Source: a virus
Reading direction: 5' to 3' (one strand)
Virus record (IMG/VR): IMGVR_UViG_3300031962_000018
Location: 1 to 33,668 of that record
Length of the DNA: 33,668 nt
Position 1 is the first letter of the stretch. Each line of letters starts with the position of its first letter. The position numbers and the translations under genes were made by a program. The notes under the pieces are model-generated. The model did no database searches, was not told the DNA's origin, and saw only the letters and a list, made by a program, of their open reading frames with translations. Shown piece by piece: positions 1 through 5,711 of this stretch.

Positions 1-133
1 AAGTGCCATTCGCCAAGCATTATTTGCGCTTGATCGCATCGCTCCCGAACTGCCAGATCAAAACACGCGGCCCGACCGAAAGCGCTTGCTTCAAATTCGA
101 TGGCGGTATCGGATTCCTGATGCCGATACGTTC

Positions 134-406
134 ATGACCCGCGAGCCACGTCAGCCATACCCGTACCACCTGAAGCTGCGCGCGATCGGCATGGTGATCG
201 ACGAAGGATACGATCAGTCGTTCGTCTGCGTCGCGCTCGACATTCCGAAGGCGTGCCTGAGCCAGTGGGTGCAGGCGTTCAAGGCCGGCAAGCTCAATCG
301 CCCGAAGGGCACGCCGACGCGCGAGAGCGTGGCGGCTGCGCAGCTCACGGCGCTGGAGGGCGTCACGCGCGGGTGGTGCGGCGGCGCGGTGATATCGATG
401 GATTGA
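134..406 (+). CDS. HTH protein resembling IS3 OrfA (Transposase_8-like)
   Basis: A 90-residue protein from the ATG at 134; an in-frame TTG at 86 is a less likely start. Residues about 8-55 (YPYHLKLRAIGMVIDEGY, then ALDIPKACLSQWVQAFKAGK) follow the pattern of the helix-turn-helix head of IS3-type OrfA proteins: a charged first helix, 'DEGYDQSFVCVALDI', then a recognition helix ending in a Trp. No OrfB (DDE) follows and no terminal inverted repeats were seen, so it may be a domesticated DNA-binding regulator rather than a live insertion sequence. Its stop codon overlaps the -35 box of the promoter for the downstream RNA. HTH family is inference from motif reading; the regulatory role is speculation. 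Confidence 0.55.
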   Translation: MTREPRQPYPYHLKLRAIGMVIDEGYDQSFVCVALDIPKACLSQWVQAFKAGKLNRPKGTPTRESVAAAQLTALEGVTRGWCGGAVISMD

Positions 407-430
407 CGGAAAGCTGAAACTGTGGATAAT
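403..430 (+). promoter_or_regulatory. sigma70-type promoter for the structured RNA
   Basis: TTGACG at 403-408 (5 of 6 matches to the -35 consensus) and GATAAT at 425-430 (5 of 6 to the -10) are separated by 16 bases. The predicted start, about 437, falls at the first base of the hairpin that begins the RNA at 438. This is the best promoter I could see in the window. The -35 box overlaps the stop codon of the upstream HTH gene. Confidence 0.7.
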
Positions 431-436
431 CTTAGT

Positions 437-555
437 CGCCGATTGGAAGTCGGCAGATGTAGTGAAAGCCCAGACGCATTGGGTTGGGCCTCGCAAGAGG
501 CTGGCGTTACTGCATCCGCCACTTCCAACCAACCCAAGTCGCCTGGGCTTTTTGT
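437..555 (+). ncRNA. Structured small RNA, C4/P4-CI antisense-like candidate
   Basis: No convincing gene lies here, but pairing is extensive. A 5' hairpin has stem 438-442/450-454 and loop TTGGAAG (443-449). An outer stem, 465-487 with 529-551, has 20 pairs in 23 positions. It encloses GCCTC-GCAA-GAGGC (488-501, a GNRA tetraloop) and TGGCG/CGCCA (502-506/517-521). The unpaired CTTCCAA at 522-528 is the exact complement of the 5' loop, allowing a 7-pair pseudoknot or antisense contact. Five Ts (549-553) end the outer stem, so it could serve as an intrinsic terminator. A promoter at 403-430 and the GNRA loop point to the plus strand. Phage immunity RNAs such as P4 CI and P1/P7 C4 also act through short self-complementary segments near their own promoter; the family match is inferred from this logic, not demonstrated. 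Confidence 0.65.
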
Positions 556-798
556 CGTCTTGGACTTCGGCCGTAGCCTCGCGGAGGCGGGTAACGATAC
601 CGGCGCGAGGAGCGGTGCTGCCGTTACCGGAGGGGTCCCTAAGCGGCAAGGCGGGCGAACCGTAGAACCTGGGGATAGGCGCAAGCCGACGAGTCTGCGG
701 ATAAAGCCAAGCGACCGACCGACGGTGCATGGGCGAAGCGGACCTCCTTTCGAGGGGGATGATCGAGCTTTGCCTTCCTCCCTCCCCCTGGTGCATCC
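556..798 (+). other. Gene-free leader with further hairpins
   Basis: No reading frame here has convincing protein-like composition. Several hairpins are visible: GCCTC/GAGGC around 576-588; GGTAACG (590-596) pairing with CGTTACC (622-628) around an inner ACCG/CGGT; GGC-GCAA-GCC (678-687, another GNRA loop); and AGGGGGA (about 743-749) with TCCCCCT (about 784-790). If transcription reads through the upstream RNA, this would be a long structured leader of the recombination operon. The individual helices are seen; a joint fold is not established. Confidence 0.4.
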
Positions 799-1008
799 GT
801 GAAGTACCTACTTCATCCGGATCGTCCAGGAACAGCGGCCCATATTGTCGATGAAGGATTGAACGGCGCGATCGACACGTTCTGCAAGTTGTACTCGACC
901 GGCGGAATCAGCGCGAAGGCGAAACGAAAAATGTTCGTTGCCGATTCGCATGGAGAACATCGCGTGTGTCAGATGTGCCAGAACGTGTATGGAAAACTCA
1001 ATGGATGA
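799..1008 (+). CDS. Small phage protein with C-terminal Cys pair
   Basis: A 69-residue product. The start is a GTG at 799 with no clear ribosome binding site; the next in-frame ATG (931) would remove most of the protein. The sequence has a 'GAIDTFCKLYSTGG' segment and ends with CQMCQNVYGKLNG. Cys30 together with the closing CxxC pair could form a zinc site, an arrangement common in short phage proteins of recombination and early operons. It lies just upstream of the ERF gene in the same orientation. No specific function is recognised. Confidence 0.5.
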   Translation: MKYLLHPDRPGTAAHIVDEGLNGAIDTFCKLYSTGGISAKAKRKMFVADSHGEHRVCQMCQNVYGKLNG

Positions 1009-1043
1009 GCGACAGCAACAGGACACTTTGGAGCAGGAAGAAT

Positions 1044-1724
1044 ATGAGCGTCTACAAAGCGATCAATGCAGTGCAGGGCGAGCTGGCGAAGACCGGGATC
1101 AGCAAGGAGCGCACGAACGAGCAGCAGCGCTACAAGTTCCGCGGGATCGATGAAGTCTATAACGCGCTCTCGCCGCTGCTGGCGAAGCACGGCCTGTGCA
1201 TCCTGCCGCGCGTCATCTCGCGCGAGTGCGTCGAGCGCGAAAGCGCCGCCAACAAGGCGCTGTTCTACGTCACCGTGCACATGGAGTTCGACTTCGTTGC
1301 AAGCGTTGACGGGTCAAAGCACACCGTCGTGACCTTCGGCGAGGCGATGGACAGCGGCGACAAGGCGACGAACAAAGCGATGAGCGCCGCCTACAAGTAC
1401 GCCTGCATGCAGGCCTTCTCGATCCCGACCGAGGGCGACAACGATGCCGATCAAACCACGCACGAGGTGCGCATAGCCGCCGTGCCGAATGCGCTGCGCG
1501 GCGTGAACCTACCGGATGCGCAAATGGATGCGTTGCGCGAGCTGGCGGCCGACGTGGTGCAGATGGTCGAGAAGGACGGCAACCCGAACGGTGCGCAGAT
1601 GCACATCGATGCGCAGAACCTGGATTCGGATCAGAAGACCGCGCTGTGGGGACTGCTGGGCCCGAACAGCAAGACGCGCGATGCCCTGAAGAAGGCCGCA
1701 GCGCACGCGAGGGCAGCAGCATGA
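1044..1724 (+). CDS. erf: ERF-family single-strand annealing protein
   Basis: A 226-residue member of the ERF (essential recombination function) superfamily, which anneals complementary DNA strands during phage recombination and genome circularisation. Diagnostic segments are YKFRGIDEVYNALSPLLAKH near residue 30, followed by GEAMDSGDKATNKAMSAAYK and a 'PTEGDNDAD' tail typical of the ERF core. The C-terminal 80 residues are variable, as usual. The frame stays open to 966, but the ATG at 1044 is chosen because AGGAAG lies at good spacing before it and the conserved domain starts immediately. Its stop overlaps the ATG of ninB (ATGA), suggesting coupled expression of two recombination proteins. 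Confidence 0.9.
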   Translation: MSVYKAINAVQGELAKTGISKERTNEQQRYKFRGIDEVYNALSPLLAKHGLCILPRVISRECVERESAANKALFYVTVHMEFDFVASVDGSKHTVVTFGEAMDSGDKATNKAMSAAYKYACMQAFSIPTEGDNDADQTTHEVRIAAVPNALRGVNLPDAQMDALRELAADVVQMVEKDGNPNGAQMHIDAQNLDSDQKTALWGLLGPNSKTRDALKKAAAHARAAA

Positions 1725-2113
1725 GCGACTTCTCCGCCTCCTATATCGTCCGCGACGAGAAGATTCTCGCGCGCGTGCTCGCCATGATCCGCGGCAACTG
1801 GCAGGCGATGGCCGCCCGCAACGAGGCGATGGTCGTGCATCTGACCGCCGACAGCGCAACACGCTCGCAGGAGCAGAATCGCAGATATTGGGCGCTGCTG
1901 TCCGACATCGCCGCGAGCGCCTGGGTCGATGGCAAGCAGTTCGACAAGGACGTGTGGCACGAGGAATTCCGGCAGCGCTTCCTGCCGCGCATCGACGGCC
2001 CGAGCGGCAGCTATCCGGTATCGACCACGAGCCTGACTGTGAAGGCATTCGCGCACTATATGGGTCAGGTCGAAGCCTTCGCGGCAACCGAGCTCGCATT
2101 GGAGATTGCATGA
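1721..2113 (+). CDS. ninB: NinB-like recombination protein
   Basis: A 130-residue protein matching the lambda NinB/Orf family, which binds single-stranded DNA and helps the phage annealing protein act in RecF-type recombination. Recognisable parts are the NRRYWALLSDIA segment, the WHEEFRQRFLP segment, and a 'STTSLTVKAFAHYM' stretch near the C-terminus, all in the usual order. The ATG at 1721 overlaps the stop of erf (ATGA), which settles the start. The pairing of ERF with NinB parallels the red/nin modules of lambdoid phages. Confidence 0.88.
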   Translation: MSDFSASYIVRDEKILARVLAMIRGNWQAMAARNEAMVVHLTADSATRSQEQNRRYWALLSDIAASAWVDGKQFDKDVWHEEFRQRFLPRIDGPSGSYPVSTTSLTVKAFAHYMGQVEAFAATELALEIA

Positions 2114-2151
2114 AAGTCGAACGCCTGAAGATGGATCCGGAGAGGCGATGA
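2110..2151 (+). CDS. 13-codon mini-cistron between ninB and the next gene
   Basis: ATG at 2110 overlaps the ninB stop (ATGA) and encodes MKVERLKMDPERR before a TGA that overlaps the next gene's ATG at 2148 (ATGA again). The last codons carry GGAGAGG, the ribosome binding site of the downstream gene. It may be a coupling peptide or the head of a gene whose middle was deleted. Translation is inferred from the double overlap only. Confidence 0.35.
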   Translation: MKVERLKMDPERR

Positions 2152-2477
2152 CCGAATCCGCGCGGGACGAGGCGCTGAGACTGGCTGCCGATTCTGGCTT
2201 CAGCAAGCGGCTTCTTGAGTATTTTGAAAGCCCATCGGCAGCAGCCGCCTTATGCATTCTCGTTGAGAAAGCCCGCCAGCGGCCGGGGTGGGTGTGGGTG
2301 CCGAAGCAATGGACTACAGCTATGGCACATGCTGGCTATTTGGAAGCCGAGAAAGCGAAAGCGGAGGGCCGTTACATTGCCTGCGCGGAATGCGGTGAAA
2401 TTTACATTGCAATGATTGCGGCAGCGCAGGCAGAACAACTACTAACCGCCGCGCCGAAGCCGGGGGAGGGGACGTGA
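2148..2477 (+). CDS. Hypothetical phage protein with CxxC motif
   Basis: A 109-residue protein starting at ATG 2148 behind GGAGAGGCG; the longer frame from 2106 starts inside ninB and is not favoured. It is mostly helical and Ala-rich, with a WVWVPKQWTTAMAHAGY stretch mid-protein and a CAECGE motif near residue 82 that could hold one half of a metal site. I do not recognise a family. The gene is coupled on both sides: ATGA from the 13-codon cistron and GTGA into the following HTH gene. Confidence 0.6.
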   Translation: MTESARDEALRLAADSGFSKRLLEYFESPSAAAALCILVEKARQRPGWVWVPKQWTTAMAHAGYLEAEKAKAEGRYIACAECGEIYIAMIAAAQAEQLLTAAPKPGEGT

Positions 2478-2689
2478 CAATCAGGTTCACCGAAGAAGGA
2501 ATGCGGCGAAAGCTAAAGCGTCATATTGAACGCAAGGGCTTCACCGACGGCGATTACGCTGTATATCTTGGATTCACCCCAGCTTTTATCTCAATGGTCT
2601 TGAGTGGTCGCAAGCACCCGGGCAAGGAAATTCTGCGCGACCTAAAGCTCAAGAGAATAATTATGTATGAGAGGGTGAGACATGACTGA
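2474..2689 (+). CDS. Small XRE-like helix-turn-helix protein
   Basis: A 71-residue basic protein with a GTG start overlapping the previous stop (GTGA). Residues about 24-50 (YAVYLGFTPAFISMVLSGRK) fit an XRE/Cro-type HTH: a helix, a turn at Gly, and a recognition helix followed by the common 'SGRKHPGKEIL' extension. Small single-domain HTH proteins of this type often act as Cro-like regulators, but its position in a recombination/accessory operon rather than beside a divergent repressor gene leaves the role open. A+T content rises slightly here relative to erf and ninB. Confidence 0.65.
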   Translation: MTIRFTEEGMRRKLKRHIERKGFTDGDYAVYLGFTPAFISMVLSGRKHPGKEILRDLKLKRIIMYERVRHD

Positions 2690-3365
2690 TCTGCGCGAAC
2701 TGCTGCGGGAGGCGCTGAATATAAGCTCTTCATCATCTATTCCATGGTTCATTAGCGAAGCATGGAAAAAATGGCTTGAAGACGTACGTAGCGCCCTGGA
2801 GCAGGAGCAGGAATCTACGACCCTTCCTCCAATGCCGAATATCGGGCTAGGACCACAAAGCTCTTCCTTTATTAGAGATTGGTGCGACGAATGCGTGCGC
2901 CGCGCTCTCTCAACTATCGAATCAAAGCCAATGGGATGGACGAACTTTGAAACTATTGCAGCTCTAAAAGATGGGAAGACTGTTAAAGCATGGATATGGC
3001 CCAATCCTCAACAGGATGAGAATGGAATTACTTGCGAGTTAGCAGCCCTGCATACCGCCCCTCCCTCCGCCGCCGCTCTGATCGCGGATAAGGATGCGGA
3101 GATTGCGAGCCTGAAACACTGTTACCAGCTACTGGAGGAGGAGCGTCATAAGCAACACGAACGCGCCGAAGCAGCCGAGCGCGCGCTGGTGGAAGCCAAG
3201 GCGCAGGCGTTGATTGAAGCGGCAGAGATGTGCGACGGGGCTTCTTATCCGGCTTACAAAGGTCGCATAGGCGATGGCCACGGCGAAGCATGGCACACGG
3301 CTTGCGAATTGCAGACGAAGCGGCTTGCCGATGAACTTCGCCGTATGGCTTCCGAGCACGAGTAA
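2682..3365 (+). CDS. Ea22-like coiled-coil phage protein
   Basis: A 227-residue protein whose ATG overlaps the end of the HTH gene by eight bases. The N-terminal half is Ser-rich and more A+T-rich than its neighbours (a GWTNFETIAALKDGKTVKAW segment near residue 86). Residues about 133-178 form a coiled coil (DAEIASLKHCYQLLEEERH and following), ending in 'ALIEAAEMCDG' and a Cys/Leu-rich tail, a layout common in lambdoid Ea22-type early proteins. Such proteins are non-essential and mosaic; no biochemical role is known to me. The base-composition shift between halves suggests a recombined, mosaic gene. Confidence 0.6.
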   Translation: MTDLRELLREALNISSSSSIPWFISEAWKKWLEDVRSALEQEQESTTLPPMPNIGLGPQSSSFIRDWCDECVRRALSTIESKPMGWTNFETIAALKDGKTVKAWIWPNPQQDENGITCELAALHTAPPSAAALIADKDAEIASLKHCYQLLEEERHKQHERAEAAERALVEAKAQALIEAAEMCDGASYPAYKGRIGDGHGEAWHTACELQTKRLADELRRMASEHE

Positions 3366-3382
3366 TCCGCACCGGGCGGCAA

Positions 3383-3484
3383 ATGATCCTCCGGCGTTGG
3401 TTTTGGATCGCCCTGATCATGCTGCTGCTTCTCGCGCCGGCTGCAATCTCGATCGTTCTGGATGGTCGATGGCTCATCCGATAG
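3383..3484 (+). CDS. 33-residue single-pass membrane protein
   Basis: ATG at 3383 opens a short frame encoding MILRRWFWIALIMLLLLAPA and a 13-residue tail. Positive residues followed by about 18 hydrophobic ones give a single membrane helix. It overlaps the start of the next small membrane gene (3469) by 16 bases. Short single-pass proteins in phage early operons are sometimes lysis or exclusion factors, but nothing here identifies a function. Confidence 0.45.
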   Translation: MILRRWFWIALIMLLLLAPAAISIVLDGRWLIR

Positions 3485-3639
3485 AAGCGCCGCGTCGCTC
3501 ACCGCTGTGGTGGGCGCTCGCGCCGCTTGGCATCATCGCGCTTATCGTGCTGGCGCCGATTCTTGCCATGATCCGGCTGCTGCATCGGCTCGTCGCTTGG
3601 TCGTGCGAGTGGATCGTGGATTGGCTGCTCGGACAGTGA
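3469..3639 (+). CDS. 56-residue membrane protein
   Basis: From ATG 3469: a short basic, Pro-containing N-terminus, then a hydrophobic stretch WALAPLGIIALIVLAPILAM forming one membrane helix, then an amphipathic Trp-rich end (LVAWSCEWIVDWLLGQ). The open frame reaches up to 3274, but the upstream part shadows the preceding gene and has no protein character. It overlaps the previous mini-gene and is followed by an intrinsic terminator, so it closes a transcription unit. Function unknown. Confidence 0.5.
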   Translation: MAHPIEAPRRSPLWWALAPLGIIALIVLAPILAMIRLLHRLVAWSCEWIVDWLLGQ

Positions 3640-3648
3640 TATTCTCCT

Positions 3649-3692
3649 GAGAGCTCCGCTCTCTTCGGCCGCCTCTCGGGGCGGTCTTTTTT
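3649..3692 (+). terminator. Rho-independent terminator with preceding hairpin
   Basis: A stem CCGCC (3669-3673) / GGCGG (3680-3684) with a six-base loop is followed by TCTTTTTT (3685-3692). Just before it is a second perfect hairpin, GAGAG-CTCCG-CTCTC (3649-3663). Together they would end most plus-strand transcription after 3639, leaving the gene at 3706 dependent on readthrough. Confidence 0.75.
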
Positions 3693-3705
3693 CTAAGAGG
3701 CAATC

Positions 3706-3915
3706 ATGAACGGACAGGGACCTAATCCGTGGGGCAATCAGAATCAAACTCAGCAAGGCCTCGGCGGTTCTTTCGACGGAATCGATCAGGAATTCGTGCT
3801 GTGGAAGACGCGCGGGAATTCTCTGTCCGGCCAGATCTCCTGGACCGAACAACCTGGAGAACGTGCCGCGTTTAGAGCTGGTTACGAAACGGCCCTGCGG
3901 AGCACCAAGAAGTAA
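3706..3915 (+). CDS. Hypothetical 69-residue protein
   Basis: A polar protein rich in Gly, Asn and Gln at the N-terminus (MNGQGPNPWGNQNQTQQGLG), ending in a likely amphipathic helix (GERAAFRAGYETALRSTKK). AAGAGG precedes the ATG at good spacing. It sits behind the intrinsic terminator, and its TAA directly abuts the stop of the oppositely oriented Rz gene, with no spacer. I do not recognise a family. Confidence 0.5.
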   Translation: MNGQGPNPWGNQNQTQQGLGGSFDGIDQEFVLWKTRGNSLSGQISWTEQPGERAAFRAGYETALRSTKK

Positions 3916-4473
3916 TCAGCGCGGCCAGCTCGCTACGGCTTCGACGACGGCTGCGTGTTGTTGTCCAACAGCTTCTGTGCATCGTCGAGCAAGGTCGATA
4001 GCTCGGCTGAGAACTGCACAGGTTGCCGCGCCGCCTCCACTGCAGGGAGCGGTGCTGGATCCGGCTTCAGGCACGGTACCGTTACCGCGAGCGGCCCCGG
4101 CGGCAGCTTCGGCGGCGGCGAGCTCGTCGCGCACCCGCTGAGCGCGAGCATCAGCAGCGCCGGCGGCAGCCTTAAGCTGGGCGATCTGCTTCGTGTAGGC
4201 ATTGGCGGCGTCCTCCCGTGCGGTGGCGTTGGCTTCGCGCTCGGCGTCGCGCTCCTTGATGGCTTCAGTGAGCAGCGCCTGGGCAGCGTCGAGCTTTCCC
4301 TGCCATTCAGTCTTAAGGGCGGCCACGTCCGAAACGTGCGCGGCCTTCTCGGTGTCCAACGCGCCCGTGTCGCGCCAGGATTCCACCTTCACTCCACCAG
4401 CGAAAATGGCCGCCGCAGCCACCACGCCGCCCGCAGCGAGCATCGGCGTCGGGATCAGCGATAGGAGGCTCAT
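3916..4473 (-). CDS. Rz: Rz-like spanin (inner-membrane subunit)
   Basis: A 185-residue i-spanin candidate. It has an N-terminal membrane anchor (residues about 10-28, AAGGVVAAAAIFAGG) and a long Ala/Lys/Glu-rich periplasmic coiled coil (about 55-150), the standard Rz layout. In Gram-negative hosts Rz joins the outer-membrane lipoprotein Rz1 to fuse the two membranes at the last step of lysis. The Rz1 gene is nested inside it in another frame, and the GH24 lysozyme gene ends at its start codon (TGATG overlap). This context makes the assignment strong despite low sequence conservation. Confidence 0.88.
   Translation of the reverse strand: MSLLSLIPTPMLAAGGVVAAAAIFAGGVKVESWRDTGALDTEKAAHVSDVAALKTEWQGKLDAAQALLTEAIKERDAEREANATAREDAANAYTKQIAQLKAAAGAADARAQRVRDELAAAEAAAGAARGNGTVPEAGSSTAPCSGGGAATCAVLSRAIDLARRCTEAVGQQHAAVVEAVASWPR
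3933..4202 (-). CDS. Rz1: Rz1-like outer-membrane spanin lipoprotein, nested in Rz
   Basis: An 89-residue frame lying wholly within Rz. It begins with a basic N-terminus, a hydrophobic run and a lipobox LSGC, with Cys24 as the predicted lipidated residue. The mature part is Pro-rich at the start (ATSSPPPKLPPGP), as in known Rz1 proteins, and longer than lambda's 40 residues. Complete embedding of Rz1 in Rz is the lambda arrangement. The lipobox, Pro-rich segment and nesting are seen; the fusion function is family knowledge. Confidence 0.85.
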   Translation of the reverse strand: MPTRSRSPSLRLPPALLMLALSGCATSSPPPKLPPGPLAVTVPCLKPDPAPLPAVEAARQPVQFSAELSTLLDDAQKLLDNNTQPSSKP

Positions 4474-4919
4474 CAGGCCACGGCGGGCGCGTCAGGCGCC
4501 TCTATGGCCGCGATCAGGGCATCGAACCGGTGCGGCTCCTGCTGATAGGCCCGCGAGTCCTTAAGCTCCGCGCCGGCCGTCGCCCAGTCGCCAGATTGCA
4601 TTGCAGCAAGGAATTTCGTGAACTGGGACAGCCCGTGCGCGCCCATGTTGAATACGAGTTCGGCCATCACGCGTTGGCGGGCGTCGTCGAGCTGCTGCCA
4701 CCAGGGGAAAGCGGCGTCGAGCTCGCCGAACTTGGCGGCCACGTCGTAGGCGTACAGGGCATCGATGATCGGGGCGGGGAGGCCCCCGCCCTTGCGCTTG
4801 TCGATCAGGTGCCCGATGCCGATCGTCAGGAACCCGAGGCTGTCTTCGTAGGCGTACTCGACGCGGCCCTCCGCGAGCGTCAGGCGTGCCTTCAGGGCCT
4901 CGTCATCGGGCTGGATCAT
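4473..4919 (-). CDS. Endolysin, GH24 T4-type lysozyme
   Basis: A 148-residue muramidase that cleaves MurNAc-GlcNAc bonds in peptidoglycan. The catalytic Glu-Asp-Thr triad is readable: E17, D26 and T32 in AEGRVEYAYEDSLGFLTIGI, with exactly the spacing of T4 lysozyme (E11, D20, T26). Further family features are 'GHLID' and VMAELVFNMG about residue 85. No signal peptide or signal-anchor is present, so release would need a holin; the three-TM protein at 6336-6749 is the candidate. It sits between a secreted protein gene and Rz. Confidence 0.92.
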   Translation of the reverse strand: MIQPDDEALKARLTLAEGRVEYAYEDSLGFLTIGIGHLIDKRKGGGLPAPIIDALYAYDVAAKFGELDAAFPWWQQLDDARQRVMAELVFNMGAHGLSQFTKFLAAMQSGDWATAGAELKDSRAYQQEPHRFDALIAAIEAPDAPAVA

Positions 4920-4924
4920 GGCCG

Positions 4925-5359
4925 CTATTGTGCGCCCACCCAGTACTTGTTGCTACCGGCCGGATTGCAGGTCGCCGTGCCCTGCACCACCACTGCGTAG
5001 AGCACGCTCGGATGCGTCGCAAGGGTCAGGTGGCAGCCGTAGACGCCCGTGCGCGTGTTGCGAGCGCAGGCGAAACCGGTGTACTTCGTGCCGTTCTGAT
5101 CCGTCAGGTACGACGTGCTCGTGAGCTGGTCGTAGCTGGTCATGCTGACCGTGGTGGACGTGCCAGTGGCGGAAAAGACGCCCTGCGCGTCGTTGATCGC
5201 GGTGCCTGGCGTCGGCGAGCACGGCACCGAGAACTGCGCGCCGGTGGGTCCAATCGAGAATGTCGGTACCCAGATGCACGGAATCAGGCCGCAACTCTGG
5301 GCAAAAACAGTGGCACAGGTCGTAAGTGCGGCAGCGAACAAAGCGATGCGTTTCAGCAC
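4925..5359 (-). CDS. Secreted six-cysteine protein in the lysis cassette
   Basis: A 144-residue protein with a GTG start preceded by AAGGAG. Residues 1-20 (MLKRIALFAAALTTCATVFA) form a typical Sec signal peptide, with predicted cleavage after FA. The mature part has six Cys, enough for three disulfides in the periplasm, and is rich in Thr, Ser and Gly, suggesting a beta fold. It is not recognisable as a lysis enzyme. Its place upstream of the endolysin suggests either a lysis modifier or an exported prophage accessory (envelope or superinfection-related); both are inference. Confidence 0.65.
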   Translation of the reverse strand: MLKRIALFAAALTTCATVFAQSCGLIPCIWVPTFSIGPTGAQFSVPCSPTPGTAINDAQGVFSATGTSTTVSMTSYDQLTSTSYLTDQNGTKYTGFACARNTRTGVYGCHLTLATHPSVLYAVVVQGTATCNPAGSNKYWVGAQ

Positions 5360-5640
5360 GGCAGCTCCTTCGTGATCAGATCAGCAGGTTCAAGGTGGCG
5401 CCACGGGTACCCATCGACCGGTCCCGGGAAGTAGGCCAGGGCGGCGCGATCGGGGGTGAGCCCCCAGCAGCACCAGTACGCCCCGTTCCAACGGGCGAAG
5501 CGCTCGGCCGTAGACGTGACCGCCCCGCTCAGGTAATCGCAGGTCACGACCAGCACCCGGTAGATCCCTTCGCGGAACGGCCGCAGCTTCGCTGGATTCC
5601 AGGCCGGCAGGCTCGATGCATAAATGGCGTCCCAGTCCAT
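5353..5640 (-). CDS. Hypothetical Trp/Tyr-rich protein
   Basis: A 95-residue protein starting at ATG 5640, without an evident Shine-Dalgarno site. It is rich in aromatic residues (RWNGAYWCCWGLTPDRAALA) and lacks a signal peptide or membrane segment. Its stop overlaps the GTG start of the secreted protein gene by seven bases, so the two are probably co-translated. I recognise no family; the aromatic core suggests a small folded domain. Confidence 0.5.
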   Translation of the reverse strand: MDWDAIYASSLPAWNPAKLRPFREGIYRVLVVTCDYLSGAVTSTAERFARWNGAYWCCWGLTPDRAALAYFPGPVDGYPWRHLEPADLITKELPC

Positions 5641-5711
5641 TGCGGCAACTGTACCGCGAACACGGCATTGCTAAAGCCTTCAAATAAGCGTGGAAAGGCG
5701 ACGATTCCGAC

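Noticed and set aside
20-796. 258-codon minus-strand open frame over the left region
   Set aside because: It runs through the structured RNA and opposite the HTH gene, has low-complexity Arg/Ser/Pro composition and no domain; a shadow.
422-802. 126-codon plus frame across the structured RNA
   Set aside because: Composition is Arg/Gly/Pro/Ser-rich without domain character, and it is explained by the RNA helices and leader.
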